From assembly GCF_018866325.1 (NCBI RefSeq), contig NZ_CP076457.1, positions 4,933,001 through 4,997,000 on the forward strand: a DNA stretch of 64,000 nt, given 5' to 3'. The notes beneath the pieces are model-generated. The model ran no database searches, had not been told where the DNA came from, and worked only from the letters and a program-made list of their open reading frames with translations. This DNA comes from Streptomyces sp. YPW6. Its GTDB lineage: Bacteria; Actinomycetota; Actinomycetes; Streptomycetales; Streptomycetaceae. The position numbers and the translations under genes are program-made. Below, one piece after another: positions 1 to 8,334 of the stretch (within the stretch, counting starts at the first letter, position 1; each line of letters starts with the position of its first letter).

Positions 1-1223
1 GGTACACGGCCCACCAGATCCTGGGGCGCGGCAGCGCCGGCACGGTATGGCTCGGCGAAGGGCCCGAGGGCCCGGTCGCCATCAAGCTGCTCCGTGAGGA
101 CCTCGCGTCCGATCAGGAGCTCGTGGGCCGCTTCGTACAGGAGCGCACCGCCCTGCTCGGACTCGACCACCCGCAGGTGGTCGCCGTCCGGGACCTCGTC
201 GTGGACGGCAACGACCTGGCACTGGTCATGACCCTCGTACGCGGCACCGACCTGCGCACCCGCCTGGACCGCGAGCGCCGCCTCGCCCCCGAGGCCGCCG
301 TCGCGATCATCGCGGACGTCGCCGACGGACTGGCCGCCGCGCACAAGGCCCAGATCGTCCACCGCGACGTCAAGCCGGAGAACATCCTGCTCGACATGGA
401 GGGCCCGCTCGGCCCCGGTGGCGCGCACCCCGCCCTGCTGACCGACTTCGGCGTCGCCAAGCTGATCGACACCCCGCGCCGCACCAAGGCCACGAAGATC
501 ATCGGTACGCCGGACTATCTGGCCCCCGAGATCGTCGAGGGCCTCCCGCCGCGCGCCGCCGTCGACATCTACGCCCTGGCCACCGTGCTGTACGAGCTGC
601 TCGCCGGGTTCACGCCCTTCGGCGGCGGCCACCCCGGAGCCGTCCTGCGCCGCCACGTCACGGAGACCGTCGTCCCGCTGCCCGGCATCCCCGAGGAGCT
701 CTGGCAGCTCCTGGTCCAGTGCCTGGCCAAGGCGCCCGCCTCCCGGCTGCGCGCCTCGGAGCTGGCCGTACGGCTGCGCGACCTGCTGCCCCTGCTGGCG
801 GGGATACCGCCGCTGGAGGTGGACGAGCCGGGACCGGAGGAGAGCGAGCGGGCCCCGGCCTACGACGAGCAGCAGTACACCCCGGCCGCCGACGAGCCCC
901 GTCGCCGCGGGGCGGTCCCACTGGTGCCCGGTTCCGCCCCCGACTCCAACCGGGACACCCACACGAGCATGCGCGTCCCGGCCCCGGACGAGCTGGCGGG
1001 CGGCCCCCTGGGCACGGCCCGCGCCCCCCGCGCCCCGGGGGAGCCCCGGCCCGGGTCGGCCCGCAGCAGAGCGGCGGCCGTGCGCAAGCGCCGCATCACC
1101 CTGGGAGCCGCCGCCGTGCTGCTCTGCGCGGCCCTGGGGGTCGGCGGCTGGCTGGCCGTCGGCGGCGGCGACGGGGACGACGTGCCCCAGGACAGCGAGA
1201 ACTCGGCCCCGGCGACCCCGTAG
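1..1223 (+). CDS. Ser/Thr protein kinase, membrane-anchored (5' end outside window)
   Basis: The reading frame is already open at base 3, and only a short N-terminus is missing. It starts with a glycine loop (GRGSAGTV) and the VAIK lysine. It then has the catalytic loop HRDVKPEN, the DFG motif, and GTPDYLAPE at the end of the activation segment. A Pro/Arg-rich linker leads to one C-terminal membrane segment at about 1096-1160 and a ~20-residue acidic tail. There are no PASTA repeats, so this is not a PknB-type wall sensor, and the kinase domain should face the cytoplasm. It lies 81 bp upstream of prfB on the same strand. Position and size fit the S. coelicolor PkaA/PkaB kinases; that assignment is inference. 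Confidence 0.93.
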   Translation, partial: YTAHQILGRGSAGTVWLGEGPEGPVAIKLLREDLASDQELVGRFVQERTALLGLDHPQVVAVRDLVVDGNDLALVMTLVRGTDLRTRLDRERRLAPEAAVAIIADVADGLAAAHKAQIVHRDVKPENILLDMEGPLGPGGAHPALLTDFGVAKLIDTPRRTKATKIIGTPDYLAPEIVEGLPPRAAVDIYALATVLYELLAGFTPFGGGHPGAVLRRHVTETVVPLPGIPEELWQLLVQCLAKAPASRLRASELAVRLRDLLPLLAGIPPLEVDEPGPEESERAPAYDEQQYTPAADEPRRRGAVPLVPGSAPDSNRDTHTSMRVPAPDELAGGPLGTARAPRAPGEPRPGSARSRAAAVRKRRITLGAAAVLLCAALGVGGWLAVGGGDGDDVPQDSENSAPATP

Positions 1224-1304
1224 CGCACCCCTTTCCCGGGCCCGTCAGCGGGCCGGTTCCCGGGGGAGGGCGAGCTTCATCCGCCCAGCCGTTACGCTGG
1301 ACCC

Positions 1305-2411
1305 GTGGCAGTCGTCGATATTTCCGAAGAGCTGAAGTCCCTCTCCTCGACCATGGGGTCGATCGAGGCCGTCCTGGACCTGGATGCGCTGAGGGCGGAC
1401 ATCGCCGCGCTCGAGGAGCAGGCAGCGGCGCCGTCCCTGTGGGACGACCCGGACGCGGCCCAGAAGATCACCAGCAAGCTTTCGCACCTCCAGGCCGAGG
1501 TCCGCAAGGCCGAGGCCCTGCGCGGCCGCATCGACGACCTCGAAGTCCTCTTCGAGCTCGCCGAGGCCGAGGGCGACGCCGACGCCCGCGCCGAGGCCGA
1601 GGCCGAGCTGGAGTCGGTCAAGAAGGCGCTGGACGAGATGGAGGTCCGCACGCTTCTCTCCGGCGAGTACGACGCGCGCGAGGCCCTCGTGACCATCCGC
1701 GCCGAGGCCGGCGGCGTCGACGCCGCCGACTTCGCCGAGAAGCTCCAGCGCATGTACCTCCGCTGGGCCGAGCAGCACAACTACAAGACCGAGGTCTACG
1801 AGACCGCGTACGCCGAAGAGGCCGGCATCAAGTCGACCACCTTCGCCGTCCAGGTCCCGTACGCCTACGGCACGCTCTCCGTCGAACAGGGCACCCACCG
1901 TCTGGTGCGCATCTCGCCCTTCGACAACCAGGGCCGTCGGCAGACCTCCTTCGCGGGTGTCGAGGTGCTCCCGGTCGTCGAGCAGACGGACCACATCGAG
2001 ATCGACGAGTCCGAGCTGCGCGTGGACGTGTACCGCTCCTCGGGCCCCGGCGGACAGGGCGTCAACACCACGGACTCCGCGGTCCGTCTGACCCACCTGC
2101 CCACCGGCATCGTCGTCTCCTGCCAGAACGAGCGCTCGCAGATCCAGAACAAGGCGTCCGCGATGAACGTCCTCCAGGCGAAGCTCCTTGAGCGCCGCCG
2201 CCAGGAGGAGCAGGCCAAGATGAACGCGCTCAAGGGCGACGGCGGCAACTCCTGGGGCAACCAGATGCGTTCGTACGTCCTCCACCCGTACCAGATGGTC
2301 AAGGACCTGCGTACGGAGTTCGAGATGGGCAACCCCGAAGCGGTCTTCAACGGCGAGATCGACGGTTTCGTCGAGGCGGGCATCCGCTGGCGGAAGCAGC
2401 GGGAGAAGTAG
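1305..2411 (+). CDS. prfB: peptide chain release factor 2
   Basis: RF2 recognises UGA and UAA stop codons in the ribosome and triggers peptide release. The 368-aa product has the RF2 discriminator SPF at residues 204-206 and the catalytic GGQ at 249-251, with the family context SGPGGQGVN. The first ~110 residues are helical. The GTG start gives the normal N-terminus. The frame runs straight through the region where E. coli and Bacillus prfB have an in-frame UGA and a programmed +1 shift, so that autoregulation is absent here. A strong hairpin terminator follows the stop codon. Confidence 0.97.
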   Translation: MAVVDISEELKSLSSTMGSIEAVLDLDALRADIAALEEQAAAPSLWDDPDAAQKITSKLSHLQAEVRKAEALRGRIDDLEVLFELAEAEGDADARAEAEAELESVKKALDEMEVRTLLSGEYDAREALVTIRAEAGGVDAADFAEKLQRMYLRWAEQHNYKTEVYETAYAEEAGIKSTTFAVQVPYAYGTLSVEQGTHRLVRISPFDNQGRRQTSFAGVEVLPVVEQTDHIEIDESELRVDVYRSSGPGGQGVNTTDSAVRLTHLPTGIVVSCQNERSQIQNKASAMNVLQAKLLERRRQEEQAKMNALKGDGGNSWGNQMRSYVLHPYQMVKDLRTEFEMGNPEAVFNGEIDGFVEAGIRWRKQREK

Positions 2412-2430
2412 CTTCGGAGATACGGAGGTT

Positions 2431-2457
2431 GGGCCCGGACAGAAACTGTCCGGGCCC
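2431..2457 (+). terminator. prfB terminator hairpin
   Basis: A perfect 11-bp stem (2431-2441 with 2447-2457, GGGCCCGGACA arm) has a 5-nt loop and is followed by a short T-rich run (TTCTGCT). It lies 20 bp after the prfB stop codon. Confidence 0.8.
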
Positions 2458-2555
2458 TTCTGCTCGTGGGGAGGAACTGTGCACGATGCGTCACATTCAC
2501 GCTTCTGAATAGCCGTCAACACCCCCCAAATCGGTGCCTAGTGCACGGAAGCTCC

Positions 2556-2584
2556 TTGACGTATTCCTCAACTCTGGCCAGGGT
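2556..2584 (+). promoter_or_regulatory. possible promoter for the GEATT-repeat protein
   Basis: TTGACG at 2556-2561 is followed after 17 bp by CAGGGT at 2579-2584, a fair match to the vegetative consensus. It sits in the otherwise featureless 330-bp gap after prfB (2412-2741), about 155 bp upstream of the next start. No mapped transcript supports it. Confidence 0.3.
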
Positions 2585-2741
2585 GCTACAGCAGCATGCG
2601 TATGTCTGGGACGGGTGCGAACCGGGGGGCGGGTGAGATGACCACGGCAGACGTGGCCTCGCCGAGAGAGATGTCCCCCAGGGCCCACGGTCCCCGTACC
2701 GCTGCTCCATGACGAGATTCAGCTACTGGGGGTAGCAACAC

Positions 2742-3674
2742 ATGACGAAGAAGACGCGTGTTCGCGTCGCGCGGATAGCCGCGGGTGCGGTGATCGCCGC
2801 GGGTGCCTCGCTGACTGCGGCCGGTGCCGCGCAGGCACTGGAGATCGGCGTCGACTCCGGCGCCGCGGGCGTCGAGGTCCAGACGGGCCCGGTTGAGCCG
2901 AACCCCATCGGTGGAGCTGACCCGGGCGGCGCGGCGGGTGAGGCGACCACGGGCGAGGCGACGACGGGCGAGGCCACGACGGGCGAAGCTACGACGGGCG
3001 AAGCTACGACCGGCGAGGCCACGACGGGCGAGGCGACCACGGGCGAGGCGACCACGGGCGAGGCCACGACGGGCGAGGCCACGACGGGCGAGGCCACGAC
3101 GGGCGAGGCCACGACGGGCGAGGCCACGACGGGCGAGGCCACGACCGGCGAGGCCACGACCGGCGAGGCGACCACGGGCGAGGCGACCACGGGCGAGGCG
3201 ACCACGGGCGAGGCGACGACCGGCGAAGCGACCACGGGCGAAGCCAGCGCCTCAGGTTCGAACGGCACTTCCGGTTCGAACGGCACCACCGGCACTTCCG
3301 GTTCGAACGGCACCACCGGCGCCACCGGTTCGAACGGCACCTCCGGCTCCACCGGCACCTCGGGTGCTTCCGGCGGCGACCAGGGCGGCACCGGCACCAA
3401 CGGTTCGGCCACGTCCGGCTCCACCGGCTCCACCACCGGTGGCGACGACGCCGGCTGCACCGTCGACCTCGACGGCGCCCAGTGCACCGACAACACCGAC
3501 ACCGACAGCGTCGGCAACACGCCGGTCGAGCAGAGCAAGGGCAAGGAAGAGCTCGCCGAGACCGGTGCCGCCGAGACGACCTTCCTGGTCGTCGGCGCCG
3601 CGACGATGATCGCGGGCGGCATCGGCTTCCGCATCCTGCCGCGCCTGGTCGGCGGCGGTCGCGCGGCCGCCTAG
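2742..3674 (+). CDS. sortase-anchored surface protein with GEATT pentapeptide repeats
   Basis: This 310-aa protein has a Sec signal peptide (KKTRVRVARIAAG, a hydrophobic core, then AQA). Residues 66-165 are twenty uninterrupted GEATT repeats. A Gly/Ser/Thr/Asn-rich spacer follows, then a short segment with two cysteines (GCTV...QCTD). The end is LAETG, a hydrophobic helix and a basic tail, the layout of a class E sortase substrate. It is therefore predicted to be exported and covalently attached to the cell wall. The low-complexity body suggests a stalk or glycosylated spacer; no ligand-binding domain is visible. A good ribosome site (GGGGGTAG) precedes the ATG. Surface location is well supported; the function is unknown. 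Confidence 0.85.
   Translation: MTKKTRVRVARIAAGAVIAAGASLTAAGAAQALEIGVDSGAAGVEVQTGPVEPNPIGGADPGGAAGEATTGEATTGEATTGEATTGEATTGEATTGEATTGEATTGEATTGEATTGEATTGEATTGEATTGEATTGEATTGEATTGEATTGEATTGEATTGEATTGEASASGSNGTSGSNGTTGTSGSNGTTGATGSNGTSGSTGTSGASGGDQGGTGTNGSATSGSTGSTTGGDDAGCTVDLDGAQCTDNTDTDSVGNTPVEQSKGKEELAETGAAETTFLVVGAATMIAGGIGFRILPRLVGGGRAAA
2937..3236 (+). repeat. 20 tandem 15-bp units encoding GEATT
   Basis: Twenty in-frame 15-bp units encode the identical pentapeptide GEATT. The units differ only at synonymous third positions (GAG/GAA, GCG/GCC/GCT, ACC/ACG). A degenerate 21st unit reads GEASA. The array has no frame-breaking indel. Confidence 0.95.
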
Positions 3675-3684
3675 GCCGGGCAGC

Positions 3685-3715
3685 CCGGCCCGCGGCGGAG
3701 GCCGCCGCGGGCCGG
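3685..3715 (+). terminator. hairpin after the surface-protein gene
   Basis: A perfect 14-bp G/C stem (3685-3698 with 3702-3715) has a 3-nt loop and starts 10 bp after the stop codon. It has no T tract, as is common in Streptomyces. Confidence 0.6.
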
Positions 3716-3780
3716 GGCGGACCCTGCCGCCGCACAGAGGGCCCGTATCGGGCCCGTGAGCGGCGCTGCACGGTATGACG

Positions 3781-3817
3781 AAGGGCCCGGGAGGCGTACG
3801 ACGCCTCCCGGGCCCTT
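3781..3817. terminator. bidirectional terminator between convergent genes
   Basis: A perfect 17-bp stem (3781-3797 with 3801-3817) has loop ACG and an AA/TT border on both sides. It separates the + strand surface-protein gene from the - strand zinc-ribbon gene. Confidence 0.8.
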
Positions 3818-3911
3818 CTGCGCGTCCGGACCGCTCAGCCGGGCGTACGCCTGCGTTCATGGAGCCCCGACGGGGCGGTGAGGGGCGGTCGCCAGGACCG
3901 CGCGGGACCGA

Positions 3912-4112
3912 TCAGGCCGCTTGGTGCGCCAGCAGCGTGAGCGCCGTCAGCAACACCACCATCAGGGCGATCAGCGTCGCCGGGCTCATCCCGGCCAGCG
4001 GGCCCTGGCCCTGCTCCTCCAGCATCTGCTGCCGTACGGCACGGCAGACGCGGCAACGGCCCTCGCTCACGGGCGCCGCGCAGTTCGCGCACACCAGTCG
4101 GTCGTAGGTCAT
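3912..4112 (-). CDS. small zinc-ribbon protein with one membrane helix
   Basis: This 66-aa protein has two CxxC pairs near its N-terminus (CANC and CRVC, nine residues apart), which should bind one zinc. A single hydrophobic helix (LIALMVVLLTALTLLAHQ) ends the protein. The ATG at 4112 is preferred because AGGAGG lies 7 nt upstream; an in-frame ATG at 4118 is only a few bases from that site. Longer versions lack protein-like sequence. It faces ftsE divergently. The family is conserved in Streptomyces, but I know of no function. Confidence 0.7.
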   Translation of the reverse strand: MTYDRLVCANCAAPVSEGRCRVCRAVRQQMLEEQGQGPLAGMSPATLIALMVVLLTALTLLAHQAA

Positions 4113-4372
4113 GCGCATTCCTCCTCCCGCGCGGCGGAGCCGCTTGCCTGCTTTCTCTCCGCACAACGCTCACGGAAACGCAACCGTTCCCCCCACCACT
4201 GTGCCAGCTCGCGGCGATTTCGGCGCGGCCCGCCGGACAAGGTCCGGCACGACCCGATTCGTACCATGGGGCGATTCGCCGCATACCACCCATTGCCGGA
4301 CGCCGCATGCACGCGTGAGCCCGGTTCGCGTATGGTCACGCTCACCTACTCCCGGCCGACCGTGGTGCACCC

Positions 4373-5062
4373 GTGATCCGATTCGACAACGTCTCCAAGA
4401 CCTACCCCAAGCAGAACCGACCGGCTCTGCGCGATGTCTCGTTGGACATCGAGAAGGGTGAGTTCGTCTTCCTGGTGGGGTCCTCCGGCTCCGGCAAGTC
4501 GACCTTCATGCGGCTGATCCTGCGCGAGGAGCGTGCCAGCACGGGCATGGTCCATGTGCTGGGCAAGGACCTCGCGCGGCTGTCCAACTGGAAGGTGCCG
4601 CAGATGCGCCGCCAGCTGGGGACGGTCTTCCAGGACTTCCGCCTGCTGCCCAACAAGACGGTCGCCGAGAACGTGGCCTTCGCGCAGGAGGTCATCGGCA
4701 AGCCGCGCGGCGAGATCCGCAAGGCCGTGCCGCAGGTCCTCGACCTCGTCGGCCTCGGCGGCAAGGAGGAGCGGATGCCCGGCGAGCTCTCCGGTGGTGA
4801 GCAGCAGCGTGTGGCCATCGCCCGCGCGTTCGTCAACCGCCCCATGCTGCTGATCGCGGACGAGCCGACCGGCAACCTCGACCCGCAGACCTCGGTGGGC
4901 ATCATGAAGCTGCTGGACCGGATCAACCGGACCGGCACCACCGTGATCATGGCGACCCACGACCAGAACATCGTCGACCAGATGCGCAAGCGCGTCATCG
5001 AGCTCGAGCAGGGCCGTCTCGTACGCGACCAGGCACGCGGCGTCTACGGCTACCAGCACTGA
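4373..5062 (+). CDS. ftsE: cell-division ABC ATPase FtsE
   Basis: FtsE is the cytoplasmic ATPase of FtsEX, which controls septal or lateral peptidoglycan hydrolases. The 229-aa product has Walker A GSSGSGKST at 36-44, a Q-loop (TVFQDFRLLPN), signature LSGGEQQR, Walker B LLIADEPTGN and the H-loop histidine in ATHD. The start is GTG at 4373. It lies 55 bp upstream of ftsX and is probably cotranscribed with it. Length and motifs are normal for the family. Confidence 0.97.
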   Translation: MIRFDNVSKTYPKQNRPALRDVSLDIEKGEFVFLVGSSGSGKSTFMRLILREERASTGMVHVLGKDLARLSNWKVPQMRRQLGTVFQDFRLLPNKTVAENVAFAQEVIGKPRGEIRKAVPQVLDLVGLGGKEERMPGELSGGEQQRVAIARAFVNRPMLLIADEPTGNLDPQTSVGIMKLLDRINRTGTTVIMATHDQNIVDQMRKRVIELEQGRLVRDQARGVYGYQH

Positions 5063-5117
5063 CCGAGGGGCCCCGGCCCTTCGCGCATTTCGAGCATCGA
5101 GTACTTGAAAGGACGCC

Positions 5118-6035
5118 ATGCGCGCCCAGTTCGTCCTGTCGGAGATCGGCGTCGGTCTCCGCCGCAACCTCACGATGACCTTCGCCGTCGTGGTCTCCGT
5201 CGCCCTCTCGCTCGCCCTCTTCGGCGGCGCGCTGCTGATGCGCGAGCAGGTCAGCACGATGAAGGACTACTGGTACGACAAGGTCAACGTCTCCATCTTC
5301 CTCTGCAACAAGAACGACGCCAAGGACATGCCCAAGTGCGCCAAGGGGGCTGTCACCAAGGAGCAGAAGGCGGAGATCAAGGCCGACCTGGAGAAGATGG
5401 ACGCCGTCGAGACGGTCCACTTCGAGACGGTCGACGAGGCGTACAAGCACTACCAGGAGCAGTTCGGCGACTCCCCGATGGCGGGCAACATCACGCCCGA
5501 CCAGATGCAGGAGTCGTTCCGCGTGAAGCTGGACGACCCGGAGAAGTACAAGGTCGTCGCGACGGCCTTCGCCGGGCGGGACGGGGTCCAGTCCGTCCAG
5601 GACCAACGGTCCATCCTGGACAACCTCTTCGAGCTGATGAACGGCATGAACGTCGTCGCGATCTACGTGATGATCCTCATGCTCGTCATCGCGCTGATCC
5701 TGATCGTCAACACCGTGCGCGTCTCCGCGTTCAGCCGGAGACGTGAGACGGGCATCATGCGCCTCGTCGGGGCCTCCGGCTTCTACATCCAGGCCCCCTT
5801 CATCATGGAGGCCGCCGTCGCCGGTCTGATCGGCGGTGTGCTGGCCTGCGCCATGCTGCTCGGCGGCCGGTACTTCCTGATCGACGGCGGCCTCGCGCTC
5901 CAGGAGAAGCTGAACCTGATCAACTTCATCGGCTGGGACGCGGTCCTGACCAAGCTCCCGCTGGTCCTCGCGATCGGTCTGCTGATGCCCGCCGTTGCCG
6001 CTCTCTTCGCGCTGCGCAAGTACCTGAAGGTGTGA
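5118..6035 (+). CDS. ftsX: cell-division membrane protein FtsX
   Basis: FtsX is the membrane partner of FtsE and passes ATP-driven movement to hydrolases outside the membrane. The 305-aa product has the expected four membrane segments: one near residues 20-43 and three in the C-terminal half. Between TM1 and TM2 is a large extracellular domain, which here contains two cysteines (LCNKN and PKCAK) that could form a disulfide. A GAAAGGA ribosome site precedes the ATG. A strong terminator follows, so ftsEX looks like a two-gene operon. Confidence 0.96.
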   Translation: MRAQFVLSEIGVGLRRNLTMTFAVVVSVALSLALFGGALLMREQVSTMKDYWYDKVNVSIFLCNKNDAKDMPKCAKGAVTKEQKAEIKADLEKMDAVETVHFETVDEAYKHYQEQFGDSPMAGNITPDQMQESFRVKLDDPEKYKVVATAFAGRDGVQSVQDQRSILDNLFELMNGMNVVAIYVMILMLVIALILIVNTVRVSAFSRRRETGIMRLVGASGFYIQAPFIMEAAVAGLIGGVLACAMLLGGRYFLIDGGLALQEKLNLINFIGWDAVLTKLPLVLAIGLLMPAVAALFALRKYLKV

Positions 6036-6041
6036 CATGTG

Positions 6042-6083
6042 CCCCCTGGGGCGCACGGACGATCACCCGTGCGCCCCAGGGGG
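6042..6083 (+). terminator. ftsEX terminator
   Basis: A perfect 17-bp stem (6042-6058 with 6067-6083) has an 8-nt loop and is followed by TCTGTCCT. It starts 7 bp after the ftsX stop and ends only 8 bp before the -10 box of the next gene. Confidence 0.85.
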
Positions 6084-6090
6084 TCTGTCC

Positions 6091-6096
6091 TAGACT
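6091..6096 (+). promoter_or_regulatory. -10 box of the S41 protease gene
   Basis: TAGACT lies 7 nt upstream of the protease ATG, so the transcript should be nearly or fully leaderless. The upstream promoter bases fall inside the ftsEX terminator stem. Confidence 0.5.
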
Positions 6097-6103
6097 CGTC
6101 GCC

Positions 6104-7291
6104 ATGTCGGGCTCCGCTCAGCTCTTCGGGCCCCGCGGTCTTCGCCGCGGGGCGGCCCTGACGTTGGTCTTCGGGTGTGCGCTCGCCACCGCCGCCGCGA
6201 CCGGTTCGCTGCCGCGGGAGGCCGGTCCCGAGCCCGGTCCGCAGACCCGTGCCGTCTCCTCCACGCTCGCCCCGGTCGACCACGAGGAGATCGAGGACGC
6301 CGCCGCCGAGGCGGAAGCGGACGGGAAGTCCGTGAAGGACGCCGCCGAGGAGGTCGTCAGCCGCAGCGGGGACCGCTGGGGCGCGGTCTACGACCAGCGG
6401 GAGTACGAGGAGTTCGAGCAGGCGCTGGACGGCACCTACACCGGGGTCGGGCTCTCCGCCCGGCGCACCGGCGGCGGGGACGTCACCGTCTCCCGCGTCC
6501 AGCCCGGCGGCCCCGCCGACCGGGCCGGCATCCGCGCCGGCGACCTGCTGCGCACCCTGGACGGCCGGGCGATCGGCAAGCGCCCCGTCGCGGAGGTCGT
6601 GGCGTTACTGCGCGGCGACGGTACGGGAGCGGCCGAGGGCAGCCGGGTGCGGCTGGGGCTCGTCCGGGACGGCCGGAGCTGGACCGAGACCCTGGAGCGG
6701 GCCCGGCTGACCACCGAGCCGGTCACCGTGCGGCGGCTGGGCGACGCGCCCTCGTCGGCGGTCCTGGTCAAGGTCGCCGCCTTCACCAAGGGCGCGGGGG
6801 CCGAGGTGCGGGACGCGGTCCGCGACGCCCCCGCCGGGGCGGGGATACTCCTCGATCTGCGCGCCAACGCCGGCGGGCTCGTCGCCGAGGCCGTCGTGGC
6901 CGCCTCCGCCTTCCTGGACGGTGGGCTGGTCGCCACGTACGACGTACGCGGGGACGAGCACGCGCTGTACGCCGATCCCGGCGGGGACACGGACCGGCCG
7001 GTCGTGGTCCTGGTCGACGGCGGCACGATGAGCGCCGCCGAGCTGCTGACCGGCGCCCTCCAGGACCGGGGCCGCGCGGTCACCGTCGGCTCGCCCACCT
7101 TCGGCAAGGGCTCGGTCCAGATGCCCAGCAGGCTCCCGGGCGGTTCGGTGGCCGAGCTGACCGTCGGCCACTACCGCACCCCGGGCGGCCGCAACGTCGA
7201 CGGCAAGGGCATCACCCCGGACCTCGTGGTGGGGGAGCGGGCCCAGCAGCGGGCCGAGACGGTATTGAGTGGCCTCGGGGGTGGGTCGTAG
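6104..7291 (+). CDS. S41 C-terminal processing protease, exported
   Basis: This 395-aa serine protease acts outside the membrane. An N-terminal hydrophobic segment after basic residues serves as signal or anchor. A PDZ domain spans about 108-200 (GVGLS...VQPGGPADRAGIRAGD). The catalytic Ser310 is in GGTMSAAELL and Lys335 in FGKGS, with the standard 25-residue spacing of Prc/CtpA proteases. The ATG at 6104 is chosen over an upstream frame that overlaps ftsX, because it fits both the -10 box and the signal peptide. Leu168 is coded by TTA (6605-6607), so full expression should need the bldA tRNA. It sits between ftsX and smpB, as in other Streptomyces. The substrate is unknown. Confidence 0.9.
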   Translation: MSGSAQLFGPRGLRRGAALTLVFGCALATAAATGSLPREAGPEPGPQTRAVSSTLAPVDHEEIEDAAAEAEADGKSVKDAAEEVVSRSGDRWGAVYDQREYEEFEQALDGTYTGVGLSARRTGGGDVTVSRVQPGGPADRAGIRAGDLLRTLDGRAIGKRPVAEVVALLRGDGTGAAEGSRVRLGLVRDGRSWTETLERARLTTEPVTVRRLGDAPSSAVLVKVAAFTKGAGAEVRDAVRDAPAGAGILLDLRANAGGLVAEAVVAASAFLDGGLVATYDVRGDEHALYADPGGDTDRPVVVLVDGGTMSAAELLTGALQDRGRAVTVGSPTFGKGSVQMPSRLPGGSVAELTVGHYRTPGGRNVDGKGITPDLVVGERAQQRAETVLSGLGGGS

Positions 7292-7309
7292 TGCGAAAAT
7301 GACCGCACT

Positions 7310-7798
7310 ATGGCGAAGGACAAAGACACCGGGCGCAAGATGATCGCGCAGAACAAGAAGGCGCGGCACGACTACACGATCCTCGACACCTACGAGTGCG
7401 GCCTCGTTCTCATGGGGACGGAGGTCAAGTCCCTCCGCATGGGACGGGCCTCCCTGGTCGACGGCTTCGTGCAGATCGACGGCCACGAGGCGTGGCTCCA
7501 CAACATCCACGTCCCCGAGTACGTCCAGGGCACCTGGACCAACCATGCGGCCAAGCGGAAGCGGAAGCTGCTGCTGCACCGGGCCGAGATCGACAAGCTG
7601 GAGTCGAAGTCGCAGGAGACGGGCCACACCATCGTGCCGCTCGCGCTGTACTTCAAGGACGGCCGCGTCAAGGTCGAGATCGCGCTCGCGAAGGGAAAGA
7701 AGGAGTACGACAAGCGGCAGACGCTCCGCGAGAAGCAGGACACGCGCGAGACGAACCGCGCCATCGCGGCGGCCCGCCGGCGGCAGCGCAGCGCCTGA
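7310..7798 (+). CDS. smpB: SsrA-binding protein SmpB
   Basis: SmpB carries tmRNA to stalled ribosomes and fills the decoding centre. The 162-aa protein has the OB-fold core with KKARHDY near the start, GTEVKSLR, and HNIHVPEY. Its basic C-terminal tail (TRETNRAIAAARRRQRSA) reaches into the mRNA channel. The ATG is 18 bp after the protease stop codon, so the two genes may share a transcript. The tmRNA gene it serves starts 97 bp downstream. Confidence 0.97.
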   Translation: MAKDKDTGRKMIAQNKKARHDYTILDTYECGLVLMGTEVKSLRMGRASLVDGFVQIDGHEAWLHNIHVPEYVQGTWTNHAAKRKRKLLLHRAEIDKLESKSQETGHTIVPLALYFKDGRVKVEIALAKGKKEYDKRQTLREKQDTRETNRAIAAARRRQRSA

Positions 7799-7895
7799 TC
7801 ACCCCGCACGGGGAATACGCTGGCATCGTCCCGCGTTGGTCACGTACGATGGGCCGTGCACCCCGACGAGGGTGCGCGTTTTGACAACACCACAT

Positions 7896-8279
7896 GGGGA
7901 TGATCGGTTTCGACAGCGGATGTCGAAGCAGGGGAAGCGAGTCGAGGAAGCGGCAATGATCTCGTAAACCATATGTCGCAAACAATAATCGCCAATTCCA
8001 AGCGCGATTCCTCCGCCTTCGCCCTCGCTGCCTAATTAGCAGCTAGCGAAGACTCTGCGGAGTGTCAGCCCGGGGGTGATCCCGACCCGGATCCTGGCAT
8101 CAGCTAGGGATCTAAACTTCTCGGTCCGGCCACGGGTCCGAGAAGGAAATCAAACAGTGGCTGAGCCTGTCGGAGGCTTGTTCGCGTGACCTCCGGGGCC
8201 GAGAAAAGCGCAGCGAACTGCACTCGGAGAAGCCCTGGTTCCGCACCGTTGGACGCGGGTTCGATTCCCGCCATCTCCA
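7896..8279 (+). ncRNA. ssrA: transfer-messenger RNA
   Basis: The tRNA-like end is closed by GGGGATG at 7896-7902 pairing with CATCTCC at 8272-8278, with one G-U pair. The T arm is CGGGTTCGATTCCCG, and A8279 is the discriminator. CCA is not encoded. The tag frame begins at GCC 7991 and ends at TAA 8033-8035, giving ANSKRDSSAFALAA. This ends in the usual ALAA degron but is two residues shorter than the S. coelicolor tag as I remember it. A TACGAT -10-like box at 7845-7850 and a small leader hairpin suggest a 5'-processed precursor. Confidence 0.97.
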
Positions 8280-8294
8280 CAATTCCCATGTAGG

Positions 8295-8334
8295 CCGCCG
8301 CCCCGCGAGTTCGCTCGCGGGGCGGCGGTTTTTT
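8295..8334 (+). terminator. ssrA intrinsic terminator
   Basis: A 15-bp stem (8295-8309 with 8314-8328) has a TTCG tetraloop and is followed by six T residues. This is the most canonical terminator in the window. The stop codon of the convergent MFS gene lies at its edge. Confidence 0.95.

Noticed and set aside
1305..1400. Programmed +1 frameshift in prfB
   Set aside because: The frame is continuous from the GTG through the GGQ domain, with no in-frame TGA near codon 25.
719..2191. 490-codon open frame overlapping the kinase and prfB
   Set aside because: It is Arg/Gly/Pro-rich shadow sequence in another frame of two well-supported genes, with no homology-like pattern.
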